Positions 34,352 to 44,832 of a stretch of 64,000 bases of DNA are shown piece by piece (positions within the stretch are counted from its first letter, which is position 1; each line of letters starts with the position of its first letter). The DNA is taken from assembly GCF_900100355.1 (NCBI RefSeq), contig NZ_FNFH01000004.1, forward strand, positions 186,001 through 250,000. Reading direction: 5' to 3'. Below the pieces are notes generated by a model. That model did not search any database, had not been told where the DNA came from, and saw only the letters and a list, made by a program, of their open reading frames with translations. The DNA is from Microbulbifer yueqingensis. Its GTDB lineage: Bacteria; Pseudomonadota; Gammaproteobacteria; Pseudomonadales; Cellvibrionaceae. The translations under genes were made by a program, and so were the position numbers.

Positions 34352-36433
34352 TTACTTGGCCGGCGCCAGCAGGGAAATATCGGCAACCTCCAGGAAAAGC
34401 GCGCGCAACTGGGCCAGCAGCGCCAGCCGGTTATTGCGCAGCTGCTCGTCTTCCGCCATCACCATGACGTTGTCGAAGAAGCTGTCGACGCTCTCCCGCA
34501 GGCCTGAAAGCCCGGCCAGGCCGTCGGTGAACATGGCCGCGGCGTAGAGCGGCTGCACCTGCTGCTGGGCATCTTTTACCGCTGCGTAAAGTGCCTGCTC
34601 CGCGTCCTCCTTGAGCAGGCTTTCGTCCACGGAGGAGGGCACCGGGCCGTCCAGCTTGGCGAGGATATTCGAGACCCGCTTGTTGGCTGCCGCCAGGGCC
34701 GCGGCCTCAGGCAGCTGGCTGAAGGCATGCACCGCGTGTACGCGGTTGTCGATATCCAGCGGGCGGGACAGGTTGCGCGCGGCCACCGCCATGAAAACCT
34801 CGGCGGGTACGCCCTGATCTTCATAGCGGGCGCGGAAGCGCTCGAGGATGTAGGCGAGGGCCTGCTCCACCACGCTGTTGTACTCACCCAGGGCGGTGCG
34901 CGGGTAGTTGTCGCGCGCCAGTTCCAGCAGCTTGCGCAGGTCCAGGTCCAGTTTCTTTTCCACCACCAGGCGAATCACGCCCAGGCTGGCGCGGCGCAGC
35001 GCGAAGGGATCGCGCGAACCGCTGGGCGGCTGGCCGATACCGAAGATTCCCACCAGCGTATCCAGCCGGTCGGCCAGCGCCAGCACGGTGCCGGTCTGGC
35101 TCTTGGGCAGCTCGTCGCCGGCGAACTTGGGCATGTACTGCTCGTACATGGCCTTGGCCACGTCGAGGGGTTCGCCATCATTCTCGGCGTAGTAGTAGCC
35201 GGCCACGCCCTGCAGGTCGGCGAACTCGAACACCATCTCGGTGACCAGGTCCGACTTGCACAGCTTGGCCGCGCGCTCTGCCTCGGTCTCGTCGGCGCCG
35301 ATGGCGGCGGCGATCCTCGGCGCCAGCGCGGCCAGGCGCTCGGTCTTGTCGTAGATGGTGCCCAGCTTCTGCTGGAAGATCACCTGCTTGAGCTTTTCGC
35401 GCCTGGCCTCGAGGCTGGTTTTCTTGTCGGTCTCGAAGAAGAAGGCGGCATCGGACAGGCGCGGCCGGATGACCCGCTCATTGCCCTCGATCACCTGCCT
35501 GGGGTCCTGGCTGTCGATATTGGCCACGGTGATGAAGAAGGGCAGCAGCTGGCCGTCGCCGTCCACCACGTGGAAGTATTTCTGGTGCTCCTTCATGGAG
35601 GAGATCAGGGCCTCTGCCGGCACGTCGAGGAAGCGCTCCTCGAAGCGGCCGGTCAGCGCCACCGGCCACTCCACCAGCGCGGTGACCTCATCCAGCAGGT
35701 CGTCCTCGATAACGGCCTCGCCGTTGACGTTGTGGGCCTCGGCGGTGACCTGGTCGCGGATCATCTCACGGCGCTCGGCGAAGTCCACCACCACGTGGCC
35801 CGGGTCGCGCAGCTTCTGCACGTAGTCCTTGGGCGAATGAACTTCCAGCTCGCGATTGCAATGAAAGCGGTGTCCGCGGGTGGTATTGCCGGCCTGCAGC
35901 CCGAGCACCTCACCTTCTACCACCTCATTGCCGAACAGCATCAGCAGCCAGTGCACCGGGCGCACGAACTCCTCGCGGCGGGCGCCCCAGCGCATGCGCT
36001 TGGGGATCGGCAACTGGGCCAGGGATCTCTCCACGATGCCCGGCAGCAGCGACACGGTGTCCGCCCCTTTCTGCTCGCTGACAAACGCCAGGCGCTCACC
36101 CTTGTCGGTTTCCTTGCGCGATAGCTGGTCCACGGTGACGCCGTTACTGCGAGCGAAGCCCTCGGCCGCCTTGCTCGGCTTGCCGTCCTTATCGAAGGCC
36201 GCCTTCACCGCCGGCCCCAGCTTCTCGATCTGCTTGTCCTGCTGGCGGTCGGCCAGCCCGGAGACGGCTACCGCCAGCCGGCGGGGCGCGGCATAGGCCT
36301 TAACCTCACCGAACTCCAGCTCGGCGCCCTTCAGGCCCTGCTCGATACCCTCGGCGAAGGCCTCCATCAGGGTGTGCAGTGCGGTCGGCGGCAGCTCTTC
36401 GGTGCCCAGTTCAACCAGAAAATCCTGCGCCAT
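34352..36433 (-). CDS. glyS: Glycine-tRNA ligase beta subunit
   Basis: 693 residues. The beta chain of the bacterial alpha2beta2 glycyl-tRNA synthetase. Starts [20 protein letters not shown]; the HD-like and anticodon-binding domains (about 550-680) end with MVMAEDEQLRNNRLALLAQL, all family-typical. It overlaps the glyQ stop by one base (TAATG), indicating translational coupling. Confidence 0.98.
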   Translation of the reverse strand: MAQDFLVELGTEELPPTALHTLMEAFAEGIEQGLKGAELEFGEVKAYAAPRRLAVAVSGLADRQQDKQIEKLGPAVKAAFDKDGKPSKAAEGFARSNGVTVDQLSRKETDKGERLAFVSEQKGADTVSLLPGIVERSLAQLPIPKRMRWGARREEFVRPVHWLLMLFGNEVVEGEVLGLQAGNTTRGHRFHCNRELEVHSPKDYVQKLRDPGHVVVDFAERREMIRDQVTAEAHNVNGEAVIEDDLLDEVTALVEWPVALTGRFEERFLDVPAEALISSMKEHQKYFHVVDGDGQLLPFFITVANIDSQDPRQVIEGNERVIRPRLSDAAFFFETDKKTSLEARREKLKQVIFQQKLGTIYDKTERLAALAPRIAAAIGADETEAERAAKLCKSDLVTEMVFEFADLQGVAGYYYAENDGEPLDVAKAMYEQYMPKFAGDELPKSQTGTVLALADRLDTLVGIFGIGQPPSGSRDPFALRRASLGVIRLVVEKKLDLDLRKLLELARDNYPRTALGEYNSVVEQALAYILERFRARYEDQGVPAEVFMAVAARNLSRPLDIDNRVHAVHAFSQLPEAAALAAANKRVSNILAKLDGPVPSSVDESLLKEDAEQALYAAVKDAQQQVQPLYAAAMFTDGLAGLSGLRESVDSFFDNVMVMAEDEQLRNNRLALLAQLRALFLEVADISLLAPAK

Positions 36434-37401
36434 TACTGCTTCTCCTCTTGTTCGGACTGCTGTTCCGGCTGCTCCGCCAGAATCTCTTTGCGAATGGCTT
36501 CCGCCGCCAGCGGGAAGCCGAGCGAGCGCCGCGCGTCGAAATAGGCCTGGGCCACGGCGCGCGCCAGGGTGCGCACCCGCAGGATGTAGCGCTGGCGCTC
36601 GGTCACCGAGATGGCGTGGCGCGCGTCCAGCAGGTTGAAGGCGTGGGAGGCTTTCATGACCTGTTCGTAGGCAGGCAGGGGCAGGCCCAGTTCGATCAGC
36701 CGCTGGCTCTCGCGCTCGCTGTGGTCGAAGGAGTTGAACAGGAACTCCACGTCGGCGTGCTCGAAGTTATAGTGGGACATCTCCACCTCATTCTGGTGGA
36801 ACACGTCGCCATAGGTGACCGGGCTGCCGTCCGGGTTGCGGGTCCAGACCAGGTCGTAGATGGACTCGACGTTCTGCAGGTACATGGCGATCCGCTCGAG
36901 GCCGTAGGTGATCTCGCCGGTTACCGGGTAGCACTCGAGGCCACCCACCTGCTGGAAGTATGTGAACTGGGTGACCTCCATACCGTTCAGCCACACTTCC
37001 CAGCCGAGCCCCCAGGCGCCCAGGGTGGGGGATTCCCAGTTATCCTCAACGAAGCGGATGTCGTGGATGGCCGGATCTACGCCCATGGCCCGCAGGCTGT
37101 CCAGGTAGAGATCCTGGATGTTGTCCGGGGACGGCTTCATCACCACCTGGTACTGGTAGTAGTGCTGCAGGCGGTTGGGGTTATCGCCGTAGCGGCCATC
37201 GGTGGGGCGGCGGCAGGGCTGCACATAGGCCGCATTCCAGGTTTCCGGACCGATAGCGCGCAGGAAAGTGGCCGGGTGGAAGGTGCCGGCACCCACTTCC
37301 ATATCCAGAGGCTGTAGAATGACGCACCCTTGGCGCGCCCAGTAATCCTGCAGGGCAAAGATCAGTCCCTGGAATGTGCTGAGGTCGTGTTGCTTGGACA
37401 C
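36433..37401 (-). CDS. glyQ: Glycine-tRNA ligase alpha subunit
   Basis: 322 residues, slightly longer than the 303 of E. coli because of an acidic Gln/Glu-rich tail. Catalytic class II core: [34 protein letters not shown], and motif 2/3 regions [20 protein letters not shown] and [11 protein letters not shown]-like segments. Together with GlyS it charges tRNA-Gly. Translationally coupled to glyS. Confidence 0.98.
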   Translation of the reverse strand: MSKQHDLSTFQGLIFALQDYWARQGCVILQPLDMEVGAGTFHPATFLRAIGPETWNAAYVQPCRRPTDGRYGDNPNRLQHYYQYQVVMKPSPDNIQDLYLDSLRAMGVDPAIHDIRFVEDNWESPTLGAWGLGWEVWLNGMEVTQFTYFQQVGGLECYPVTGEITYGLERIAMYLQNVESIYDLVWTRNPDGSPVTYGDVFHQNEVEMSHYNFEHADVEFLFNSFDHSERESQRLIELGLPLPAYEQVMKASHAFNLLDARHAISVTERQRYILRVRTLARAVAQAYFDARRSLGFPLAAEAIRKEILAEQPEQQSEQEEKQ

Positions 37402-37623
37402 CGCTATCTCCGGATATGTGTTGTCGGCGGCCCGCCCGGCCGGGGAACTTCCCTGGCGATGGCGGCGGGCAAAAGGGACGCAATTATAGCGGTAGCCGGG
37501 GATGCACTAAAGGCATGGGGACCCTGGAGCGGCTCCCGGCGCCGCATCAATCGCCATAATGGAGGGACAGGGGCGGGCGCCCGCGGTTCCGTATTTGTGT
37601 AGTTGGCAGAGGAAGTTGTTGTC

Positions 37624-38508
37624 TTGGATATCAAGAGCCGGTTGGCCCTGTTCACACTCAAACTGGTGGGACGCCTGCCCCTGCACTGGGCGCGGCGCCT
37701 GGGCCGGCTGGCCGGCCGGGTCGCCGTGCTGGCCCGCGGCGAGAGCCTGCGGTTGACCCGCATCAACCTCGCGCAATGCTACCCGGCCATGGACCCGCGG
37801 GAGCGCGAGCGACTGGCGCGCCGCAGCGTGGTCCACACCGCCATGACCGGGTTCGAGGTCGCCGCGGTGTGGCAGCAGCCCTGGAGCACGACCGAGGACC
37901 ACATCGTGCGGGTGCGCAACCAGCAGCTGCTGACCGACGAGGTACATGAAAAGCGCGGCGTGCTGGTGCTGATGCCACATATCGGCAACTGGGAAATCTT
38001 CGGCATGTACCTCGCCACCCTGGGACCGTCGACAGCCCTCTACGCGCCGCCCAAGCTCGCCGCGCTGGACCCGGTGATCCGCAATGCGCGCCAGGCGACC
38101 GGTGCCAGCCTTATGCCGACCGACGTGCGCGGCGTGCGCGCGCTGCTCAAGGCGCTGAGGGCGGGCGAGATTGTGATGGTGCTCCCGGACCAGGAGCCCG
38201 ACCTGGGCGGTGACTTCGCCCCCTTCTTCGGCCGGCCCGCGCTGACCATGACCCTGGCCCACAACCTGCTGCAACGCACCGGCTGCCGCTGCGTGTTCGG
38301 TTTCGGCAAACGCCTGGACGACGGCTATGAACTGGTGCTGTTACCGGCCGAGCAGGCCATCTACAGCGAGGAGCAGAAGGTCTCGCTGGCGGCCATGAAC
38401 CGCGGCGTGGAGGCCTGTATCGCCGAGGCACCGGAGCAGTACCAGTGGGAATACAAGCGCTTCCGCCGGTCCCCCGAGGGCAAGAGCGGTATCTACCGCA
38501 AGGCCTGA
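37624..38508 (+). CDS. LpxL/HtrB-type lysophospholipid acyltransferase
   Basis: 294 residues from TTG 37624, with AGAGGAAG nine bases upstream; an earlier TTG at 37603 has no such site. The HIGNWE motif (H119...E124) is the HxxxxD/E active site of the lipid A acyltransferase family. A hydrophobic N-terminal helix is followed by LPDQEPDLGGDFAPFFG, also family-typical. It probably acylates lipid A or a phospholipid. Specificity (LpxL, LpxM or LpxP) cannot be told from sequence here. Confidence 0.88.
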   Translation: MDIKSRLALFTLKLVGRLPLHWARRLGRLAGRVAVLARGESLRLTRINLAQCYPAMDPRERERLARRSVVHTAMTGFEVAAVWQQPWSTTEDHIVRVRNQQLLTDEVHEKRGVLVLMPHIGNWEIFGMYLATLGPSTALYAPPKLAALDPVIRNARQATGASLMPTDVRGVRALLKALRAGEIVMVLPDQEPDLGGDFAPFFGRPALTMTLAHNLLQRTGCRCVFGFGKRLDDGYELVLLPAEQAIYSEEQKVSLAAMNRGVEACIAEAPEQYQWEYKRFRRSPEGKSGIYRKA

Positions 38509-38519
38509 CGCCCGTTCGG

Positions 38520-38541
38520 ACCCGGGAGCCTCAGCCCGGGT
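38520..38541. terminator. Hairpin between convergent genes
   Basis: Stem ACCCGGG (38520-38526) / CCCGGGT (38535-38541) with an eight-base loop. It covers the stop codon of the convergent nucleoside transporter. There is no T-tract, so a terminator role is only suggested. Confidence 0.4.
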
Positions 38542-39781
38542 GCAGCAGCCCCACCACTGTGCCGGTCATGCAGGTGGCCAGCAGCCCGGCGAACAGGGCG
38601 CGGGTGGCCAGGTAGGCCACCTCGGCCGTGCGCCCGGGTACGATCGTCGAAATCGTGCCCACCACCAGGCCCAGGCTGGCGAAGTTGGCGAAGCCGCAGA
38701 TGGCATAGACCAGCACCAGGTAGCTGTGGGGCGACAGTGCGTCCGGGCCCAGCTCGGCAATACGCTGGTAGGCGACGAACTCGTTGAAAATCAGCTTGAT
38801 ACTCATCAGCTCCGCCGCCTGGCCCAGGTCGGCGCTGTCCACTCCCATCAGCCACACGATGGGATGGAACAGGAACGAGGCCAGGTACTCGAGCGTGATC
38901 CCCTCGCCGAACAGGGCTCCCAGCAGGGCGTTGACCAGGTAGATCAGGGCGAACAGCACCATGATCATGCCGATGATGTTGAGCAGCAGCTTGACCCCGT
39001 CCTCGGTGCCGCGCACCAGTGCGTCCAGGGTGCTCTGCGCCTCGCTGTGCACCGGCGGTATGTGGTGCTGCCGGCGGTCGGCGGGGGGAACCCACAACTG
39101 TGCGAACAGCACTGCGGCCGGCATGCTGATCAGCGATGCCACCAGGATGTGCCCGGCGGGGTTGGCGATGATCCCCTCCAGCTGGCTGGCGTAGAGAACC
39201 ATGACTGTGCCCGCGACGGTGGACATGGCGGCAGTGATCAGCAGGAACAGTGTGGAGCGCGACATGGACTCGAAATACGGCCGCACCAGCAGCGGCGCCT
39301 CCACGATCCCGAAGAAAACACTGGAGGCGACAGCAAAGGTCTGCAGTCCGTCCAGCCGCAGTACCTTCTGCAGCAGGAAACCGAGCCCGCCGATGACCCG
39401 CTGTAGAATGCCCCAGTAGAACAGGATTGCGGAGAGGGCGCTCATCACCAGTACGATGGGCAGCACCTGGAAGGCTATGATGAAGGGTGTGCCCGGTCCG
39501 TCCGCCTCGAACGGCAGTTCGGCCCCGCCGAGGTAACCGAACATGTAACTGCTGCCGGCCAGCGCCGCCTGCTCGAGCACCTTGACCGCACTGTTGAGCC
39601 CCAGCAGCAGGTCCTGCACCCAGGTGATGCGCAGCATCAGCCAGGCTATGGCGAACTGCAGTGCCAGGCAGGCGAGCACCAGTCGCGGCGAGATGGCGCG
39701 GCGGTTCTCGCTCAGGACGACGGGGATGGCGGTAAAGACCAGAATTCCCAGCAGGGCTTGCCACATAAACAGGAGATCCAA
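38531..39781 (-). CDS. CNT-family nucleoside transporter
   Basis: 416 residues drawn from TTG 39781; ATG at 39766 (MWQALLGILVFT) is an alternative. At least ten hydrophobic segments. The concentrative nucleoside transporter signature is visible: SSVFFGIVEAPLLVRPYF, LISMPAAVLFAQLW, MSIKLIFNEFVAY and FANFASLGLVVGTI. Imports nucleosides with Na+ or H+; which ion is unclear. Starts 28 bp from a divergent gene. Confidence 0.9.
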   Translation of the reverse strand: MDLLFMWQALLGILVFTAIPVVLSENRRAISPRLVLACLALQFAIAWLMLRITWVQDLLLGLNSAVKVLEQAALAGSSYMFGYLGGAELPFEADGPGTPFIIAFQVLPIVLVMSALSAILFYWGILQRVIGGLGFLLQKVLRLDGLQTFAVASSVFFGIVEAPLLVRPYFESMSRSTLFLLITAAMSTVAGTVMVLYASQLEGIIANPAGHILVASLISMPAAVLFAQLWVPPADRRQHHIPPVHSEAQSTLDALVRGTEDGVKLLLNIIGMIMVLFALIYLVNALLGALFGEGITLEYLASFLFHPIVWLMGVDSADLGQAAELMSIKLIFNEFVAYQRIAELGPDALSPHSYLVLVYAICGFANFASLGLVVGTISTIVPGRTAEVAYLATRALFAGLLATCMTGTVVGLLHPG

Positions 39782-39809
39782 TGCGCCCCGGGCGCTGTAA
39801 TTATCGATA

Positions 39810-40418
39810 ATGGAAAGCAGCCAACATTCCGTATTGCGCTACATACCCAACTGCCTGTCGATCCTGCGCATCCTGTTGATCCCGGTGATCATCTGGCTGG
39901 CGCAGGACAACTGGGCGGTACCCGCCCTGCTGGCATTCAGCCTCGGGGCCCTCACCGACCTGCTCGACGGCCAGCTCGCCAGGCGTTACCGCTGGCACTC
40001 GCAGATGGGTGCACTGCTGGACCCGGTGGCCGACAAGCTGTTCGTACTGTGCCTGCTTCCGCTGATGTGGAATTTCGGGCCGGTAGTGGCCGTTTTCGCG
40101 GTTCTGGTGATCATCCGCTACGGTATCCAGCTCACTGTGTTCCCGGTGCTGATGGGCTGGCTGCGGCGGCCCTTCAAGGTGGCCCCGCGCTTTTTACCCA
40201 AACTGGCCACCGCCGTGGCCTTCATCGTGCTCGGGCTCGGGTTCCTGCAGAATGTCCTGGTCGAGGTATCCGACGACTATTATTTTTCCGGCAGCCCGCT
40301 GCACACAACCATCGGCGCGATCAGCCTGCTCGGTTGCCTGCTGGAAATCTACGTCCTGCTCACCTTCCTGCCGCGCTACTGGCAGATTATCCGCGGCAAG
40401 CACGACACCTTCGAATAG
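39810..40418 (+). CDS. CDP-alcohol phosphatidyltransferase family protein
   Basis: 202 residues with about five membrane segments. The catalytic signature DG(x)2AR(x)8G(x)3D(x)3D is complete: LTDLLDGQLARRYRWH followed by QMGALLDPVADK. These enzymes transfer a phosphatidyl group from CDP-diacylglycerol to an alcohol. PgsA is possible (N-terminus PNCLSILRILLIPVIIW resembles it), but the acceptor cannot be proven from sequence. Confidence 0.88.
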   Translation: MESSQHSVLRYIPNCLSILRILLIPVIIWLAQDNWAVPALLAFSLGALTDLLDGQLARRYRWHSQMGALLDPVADKLFVLCLLPLMWNFGPVVAVFAVLVIIRYGIQLTVFPVLMGWLRRPFKVAPRFLPKLATAVAFIVLGLGFLQNVLVEVSDDYYFSGSPLHTTIGAISLLGCLLEIYVLLTFLPRYWQIIRGKHDTFE

Positions 40419-40421
40419 GGT

Positions 40422-40463
40422 GGCCGCACCTGGCCGGCCGCACCTTGCCGGCCGCACCCTCAG
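40422..40463. repeat. Three 14-bp tandem GC-rich repeats
   Basis: GGCCGCACCTGGCC, GGCCGCACCTTGCC and GGCCGCACCCTCAG stand in a row between the phosphatidyltransferase and trkH genes. The third unit includes the trkH stop codon. Two mismatches separate copies 1 and 2 at most. Confidence 0.7.
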
Positions 40464-41911
40464 TGACGCCAGAACGCCGGCGTCAGCAGCACCAACAGGG
40501 TAAATATTTCCAGGCGCCCCATCAGCATGGCCAGGATCAGGAACCACTTGGCCACCTCGTTGATCGAGCCATAGTTGGCCGCGGCGTCGCCGAGCGCTGG
40601 GCCGATATTACTCAGGCAGGAGGCCACGGTGGAAATGGAGGTGACGAAATCCTCGCCGGTCGCCATCACCACGATGGTGATGATGATAAACGACAGGAGA
40701 TAGACCGCGAAAAAGCCCCACACCGCGTCGGTTACCCGCTCCGGGACAATCTTGCCGTTGACCTTGATGGGCACCACGGCGTTGGCGTGCACCAGCCGGT
40801 TCAGCTCCCGCATGCCCGATTTCATGATCAGCATGCCCCGCACCGCCTTGATGCCACCGCAGGTCGAGCCGGCGCAGGCGCCCAGGATCCCCAGCATCAG
40901 CAGCCCAAAAGGCAGGAATGCAGGCCAGGCCGAAAAGTTTTCCGAGGCGAAGCCGGCCGTGGTGCCGATAGACACCACCTGGAAAAAGCCGTGCAGGAAA
41001 CTGCTGCCGGGAGAGAAGACACCCTCCAGCCAGAGATAGAGGCTTACCAGCACTGCCGAGCAGAGGGTCAGGCTCACCCAGAAACGGAATTCCGAGTCGC
41101 GCCAGTAGTGCCCGAGGGTGCGATTGCGGAAGGCAAAAAAGTGCAGGCCGAAATTGATCGCTGCAGTGAACATGAAGAAGATACAGATCGCCATGATGGC
41201 GCGGTTGTTGGCGTAGAAGCCCATGCTGGCATCGTGGGTAGAGAAACCGCCGTTGGCGACAGTGGAAAACGCGTGGCCCACCGCGTCGAATACCGTCATT
41301 CCTGCCCACCAGTAACCGAGTCCGCACAGTAGCGTGAGGATGATATAGATCACGAACAGCGCCCGCGCCGTCTCGGCGATGCGCGGGGTTAGTTTGGTGT
41401 CCTTCACCGGCCCGGGCGTTTCCGCCTTGTACAGCTGCATGCCACCGATACCCAGCATGGGAAGGATCGCGAGCGCGATCACGATTACCCCGATACCGCC
41501 GAACCACTGCAGCTGCTGCCGGTAGTAGAGGATGGCCGGCGGCAGGTCGTCGAGCCCCGTGATCACTGTGGCGCCGGTAGTGGTGAGCCCGGACAGGGAC
41601 TCGAATATCGAGTCGGTAATGCCCAGGTCGGGCAGCGGGCTTATGATCAGCGGCAGTGCACCGAAACTGCCCAGTACCAGCCAGAAGAGCGAGGTAACCA
41701 CGAAGCCGTCGCGGGTGCGCATCTCCTGGCGCAGGTCGTGCACCGGCAGCCACATGAACAGGCCGGTTATCAGGGTGATGGCGAAGGCGATGCTGAAGGC
41801 GGGGTGGGTGCCGTCATCGTACCAGAGGGACACGCCGATGGGCGGCAACAGCGTGAGGCTGAATACCGTCAGCAGGATCCCGAAAACTCGCGCTATTACT
41901 GCAATTCGCAT
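40460..41911 (-). CDS. trkH: Trk potassium uptake channel TrkH
   Basis: 483 residues. Multiple membrane helices with the four filter-loop repeats typical of TrkH/TrkG/KtrB, including FESLSGLTTTGATVI, VANGGFSTHDASMGFY and VSIGTTAGFASEN and SCLSNIGPALGD. Carries K+ inward, gated by the cytosolic TrkA protein encoded next door. Minus strand, 143 bp after trkA, with a REPIN-like repeat in between. Confidence 0.96.
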   Translation of the reverse strand: MRIAVIARVFGILLTVFSLTLLPPIGVSLWYDDGTHPAFSIAFAITLITGLFMWLPVHDLRQEMRTRDGFVVTSLFWLVLGSFGALPLIISPLPDLGITDSIFESLSGLTTTGATVITGLDDLPPAILYYRQQLQWFGGIGVIVIALAILPMLGIGGMQLYKAETPGPVKDTKLTPRIAETARALFVIYIILTLLCGLGYWWAGMTVFDAVGHAFSTVANGGFSTHDASMGFYANNRAIMAICIFFMFTAAINFGLHFFAFRNRTLGHYWRDSEFRFWVSLTLCSAVLVSLYLWLEGVFSPGSSFLHGFFQVVSIGTTAGFASENFSAWPAFLPFGLLMLGILGACAGSTCGGIKAVRGMLIMKSGMRELNRLVHANAVVPIKVNGKIVPERVTDAVWGFFAVYLLSFIIITIVVMATGEDFVTSISTVASCLSNIGPALGDAAANYGSINEVAKWFLILAMLMGRLEIFTLLVLLTPAFWRH

Positions 41912-41953
41912 CGGCGCCTATCAGCCCGTGGCCTGTCCGTGAATGTATTTTTT

Positions 41954-42031
41954 GTAGGAGCGGCCCATGGCCGCGAAAGAGGGCCCATCTCGGTAGTGCC
42001 GAAGCTGATCGCGGCCATGGGCCGCTCCTAC
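41954..42031. repeat. REPIN-like long inverted repeat between trkA and trkH
   Basis: Two perfectly complementary 23-base arms (41954-41976 and 42009-42031) separated by 32 bp. The arms begin GTAGGAGCGGCC and contain the internal palindrome GGCCATGGCC. The GTAG start and GTAGGAGC core match the REP elements of Pseudomonas. Two inverted REPs in this layout form a REPIN. A related single copy lies at 63953. Confidence 0.8.
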
Positions 42032-42054
42032 GAATCTTTTCGCCAATAAATTAT

Positions 42055-43440
42055 CTAGAAAAAACTGAACCCCACCTGGAACAGCTGCTCCACGTGGCGT
42101 GTGTGGCGCCGGTCCACCAGGAACACAATCACGTGGTCATCGGTCTGCACCACCACGTCGTCGTGGGCGATCAGCACCTCACTGCCGTGCTCTGTCTCGC
42201 GGACGATGGCACCGATGGCGGCGCCCTCCGGCAGGTCGATATCCTCGATCTTGCGCCCCACCACTTTCGAGGTGCGTCGGTCGCCGTGGGCGATAACCTC
42301 GATGGCCTCCGCGGCCCCGCGGCGCAGCGAGTGCACATTGACCATGTCACCGCGGCGCACATGGGTCAGCAGGCTGCCGATGGTGTTTTGCTGCGGGGAG
42401 ATCGCGATATCGATTTCACCACCCTGCACGAGGTCCACGTAGGCACGGTTGTTGATCAGCGTCATCACCTTGCGAGCGCCGAGTCGCTTGGCCAGCAATG
42501 ACGACATGATGTTGGCCTCGTCGTCGTTGGTAACCGCGAGGAACACATCGGTATCCTCGATGCTCTCCTCCAGCAGCAGGTCCTGGTCGGATGCACTGCC
42601 GTGCAGGATGATGGTGTTGGAAAGCTCTTCGGACAGGAATACACAGCGCTCGTGGCTCTGTTCGATGATCTTGACCGTGTAGCGGTTTTCCAGTTTCAGT
42701 GCCAGCCGCAGGCCGATATTGCCGCCGCCGGCGATGGTCACCCGCTTGTAGCCCTGCTCGAGCCGCCGCAACTCGCTCATGACTGCGCGGATATCCGCGC
42801 GCGCCGCGAGGAAGAACACCTCGTCACCGGCCTCGATCACGGTATCGCCCTGGGGAATAATGGGGCTGTTGCGGCGGTAGATGGCCGCCACCCGCGTGTC
42901 CACCTTGGGCATGTGCTGGCGCAGGTAGCGCAGCTGGTGTCCCACCAGCGGCCCGCCCTGGATGGCGCGTACCGCCACCAGCTGTACGCGGCCGTCGGCA
43001 AAGTCCAGCACCTGCAGGGCACCGGGGTAGGCCATCAGGCGGGCGATATATTCGGACACCAGCTGCTCGGGGCTGATCAGTACGTCGATGGGAATGGACT
43101 GGGGATCGAAAAGCTGCGGGTACTGCAGGTAGGCCGCGGCGCGCACCCGGGCGATCTTGGTGGGTACGCGGAACAGCGAGTGGGCAATCTGGCACGCGGC
43201 CATATTGGTCTCGTCGTTGTTGGTGACCGCCACCAGGATGTCGGCATCCTCGATACCGGCTTCCTGCAGGATGTCCGGGTGGGAGGCGTGGCCGGCGACG
43301 ATGCCGATATCGATGCGGTCGCGCAGCTCGCGCAGGGTTTTCTCGTCGCTGTCCACCAGCACAATATCGTTGCGTTCAGAGGCGAGGCTTTCCGCCAGAG
43401 AGCCTCCCACCTGCCCGGCGCCGAGAATAACAATTTTCAT
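42055..43440 (-). CDS. trkA: Trk system regulatory subunit TrkA
   Basis: 461 residues. Two tandem RCK modules: first NAD-binding motif [16 protein letters not shown] at residues 3-20, second [17 protein letters not shown] near residue 235. The protein is cytosolic and gates TrkH in response to NAD(H). It is complete and of usual length (458 in E. coli). Sits between rsmB and trkH on the minus strand. Confidence 0.97.
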   Translation of the reverse strand: MKIVILGAGQVGGSLAESLASERNDIVLVDSDEKTLRELRDRIDIGIVAGHASHPDILQEAGIEDADILVAVTNNDETNMAACQIAHSLFRVPTKIARVRAAAYLQYPQLFDPQSIPIDVLISPEQLVSEYIARLMAYPGALQVLDFADGRVQLVAVRAIQGGPLVGHQLRYLRQHMPKVDTRVAAIYRRNSPIIPQGDTVIEAGDEVFFLAARADIRAVMSELRRLEQGYKRVTIAGGGNIGLRLALKLENRYTVKIIEQSHERCVFLSEELSNTIILHGSASDQDLLLEESIEDTDVFLAVTNDDEANIMSSLLAKRLGARKVMTLINNRAYVDLVQGGEIDIAISPQQNTIGSLLTHVRRGDMVNVHSLRRGAAEAIEVIAHGDRRTSKVVGRKIEDIDLPEGAAIGAIVRETEHGSEVLIAHDDVVVQTDDHVIVFLVDRRHTRHVEQLFQVGFSFF

Positions 43441-43512
43441 ATTGCGATTGGCTCGCGGCCGCAGCCGCCCTAGCTGTTATTGTCCGGCACAGCGCCGGCT
43501 GTCCGCTGCCCG

Positions 43513-44832
43513 TTACGGCGTTGCCTTGCCGAGCAGCGCATAGTAAAAGCCGTCGCCGCCGCCGGTGGCGGGGAAGAGCTGCATTCCCGCTGCCTGCGGC
43601 TCGCCCCACGGCTGCCCTTCGAGCATTTGCGGGGTATTGTCGCTCGCATCCCCGGTCTCCGCAATGAAGCGGGCGACCACGTCACTGTTTTCCGCCGGCA
43701 GGATGGAGCAGGTGGCGTATAGCAGGGTCCCGCCGGGACGCAACAGCTGCCACTGCACCCGCAGTATCCGCGCCTGCAGCTCCGCCAGCGCGGTTATGTC
43801 CCCGGCGCGGCGCAGCAGCTTGATATCCGGGTTGCGCCGGATCACGCCGGTGGCGGAGCAGGGCGCATCCAGGAGGATGCGGTCGTAGGGCTCACCGTCC
43901 CACCAGTTGCGGGTATCCGCGGCGTCGGCGCACAAAAGTTCGGCGCTGGCACCGATCCGCGCGAGGCTCTCCGCCACCCGGTCGAGGCGTTCCTCGTCGA
44001 TATCCAGGGCGGCCAGGTGGATATCCGGCTGCTGTTCCAGCAGGTGGCAGCTCTTGCCCCCGGGTGCCGCGCAGGCGTCCAGTACCCGCTCACCGGCTCC
44101 CGGCTGCAGCAGTAGTGCCGCCAGCTGGGCGGACTCGTCCTGCACGCTCACATCGCCCTCGGCGAAACCGGGCAGCTCGGTTACCGCCCGCGGCTCCTCC
44201 AGGGTGACCCCCACCGGTGACAGCGCGCAGGGAACCGCCGCGATGCCCGCTTCCTGCAGGCGTGCGAGGTATTCGTCGCGGGTGCCGCGCGCGGTGTTCA
44301 CGCGCAGGGTCATCGGCGGCGCGGTGTTGTTGGCGCGGAAAATGTCTGCGGCGCGGTCGCGCCAGGCAGCCTTGATGCGTTGCTGCAGCCAGGCCGGGTG
44401 CATGGAACTGAACTGCGGATTGCCGGACAGCTTGCGCTGCAGCTCCTCGCGCCGGCGCTGCGCATTGCGTAGGACGCCGTTGATCAGTCCGGTGGCCCGC
44501 TCCAGCTTCAGGCGTCGCGCCGCATCCACCGTGGCGGATATGGCGGCGTGGTCGGGAATGCGGGTGTATTCAAGCTGGTACAGGCCCAGCAGTAACAGCG
44601 CCTGCACCAGGCTGTCGGACGGGGGCCGGCGCACCAGCCGGGCGGCCACCAGCTGCAGCCGAGGGGCGGTGCGGGCGCAGCCGTAGCAGAGTTCGCGCAA
44701 TAGGGGCCGGTCGCGCTCGGCTACCCTCTGCTCCAGGCGGGGCAGCAGCCGCGCCAGCGATCCCTGGCCAGCCAGTATGGGGCCCATCACCTGTGCGGCT
44801 GCGGCCCTGACATCGGTGTTGTCTGTGCTCAT
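43513..44832 (-). CDS. rsmB: 16S rRNA (cytosine967-C5)-methyltransferase RsmB
   Basis: 439 residues. An N-terminal NusB-like helical domain (about 1-140) is followed by a Rossmann methyltransferase domain with [19 protein letters not shown]. The catalytic [15 protein letters not shown] and the second cysteine [13 protein letters not shown] are present. It overlaps the fmt stop by four bases (ATGA), so rsmB follows fmt in one message. Confidence 0.97.
   Translation of the reverse strand: MSTDNTDVRAAAAQVMGPILAGQGSLARLLPRLEQRVAERDRPLLRELCYGCARTAPRLQLVAARLVRRPPSDSLVQALLLLGLYQLEYTRIPDHAAISATVDAARRLKLERATGLINGVLRNAQRRREELQRKLSGNPQFSSMHPAWLQQRIKAAWRDRAADIFRANNTAPPMTLRVNTARGTRDEYLARLQEAGIAAVPCALSPVGVTLEEPRAVTELPGFAEGDVSVQDESAQLAALLLQPGAGERVLDACAAPGGKSCHLLEQQPDIHLAALDIDEERLDRVAESLARIGASAELLCADAADTRNWWDGEPYDRILLDAPCSATGVIRRNPDIKLLRRAGDITALAELQARILRVQWQLLRPGGTLLYATCSILPAENSDVVARFIAETGDASDNTPQMLEGQPWGEPQAAGMQLFPATGGGDGFYYALLGKATP

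Noticed and set aside
42086-42101. Possible third parS at TGCTCCACGTGGCGTG inside trkA.
   Set aside because: Keeps the 8-bp core but differs from the two perfect copies at five of 16 positions and is not palindromic.
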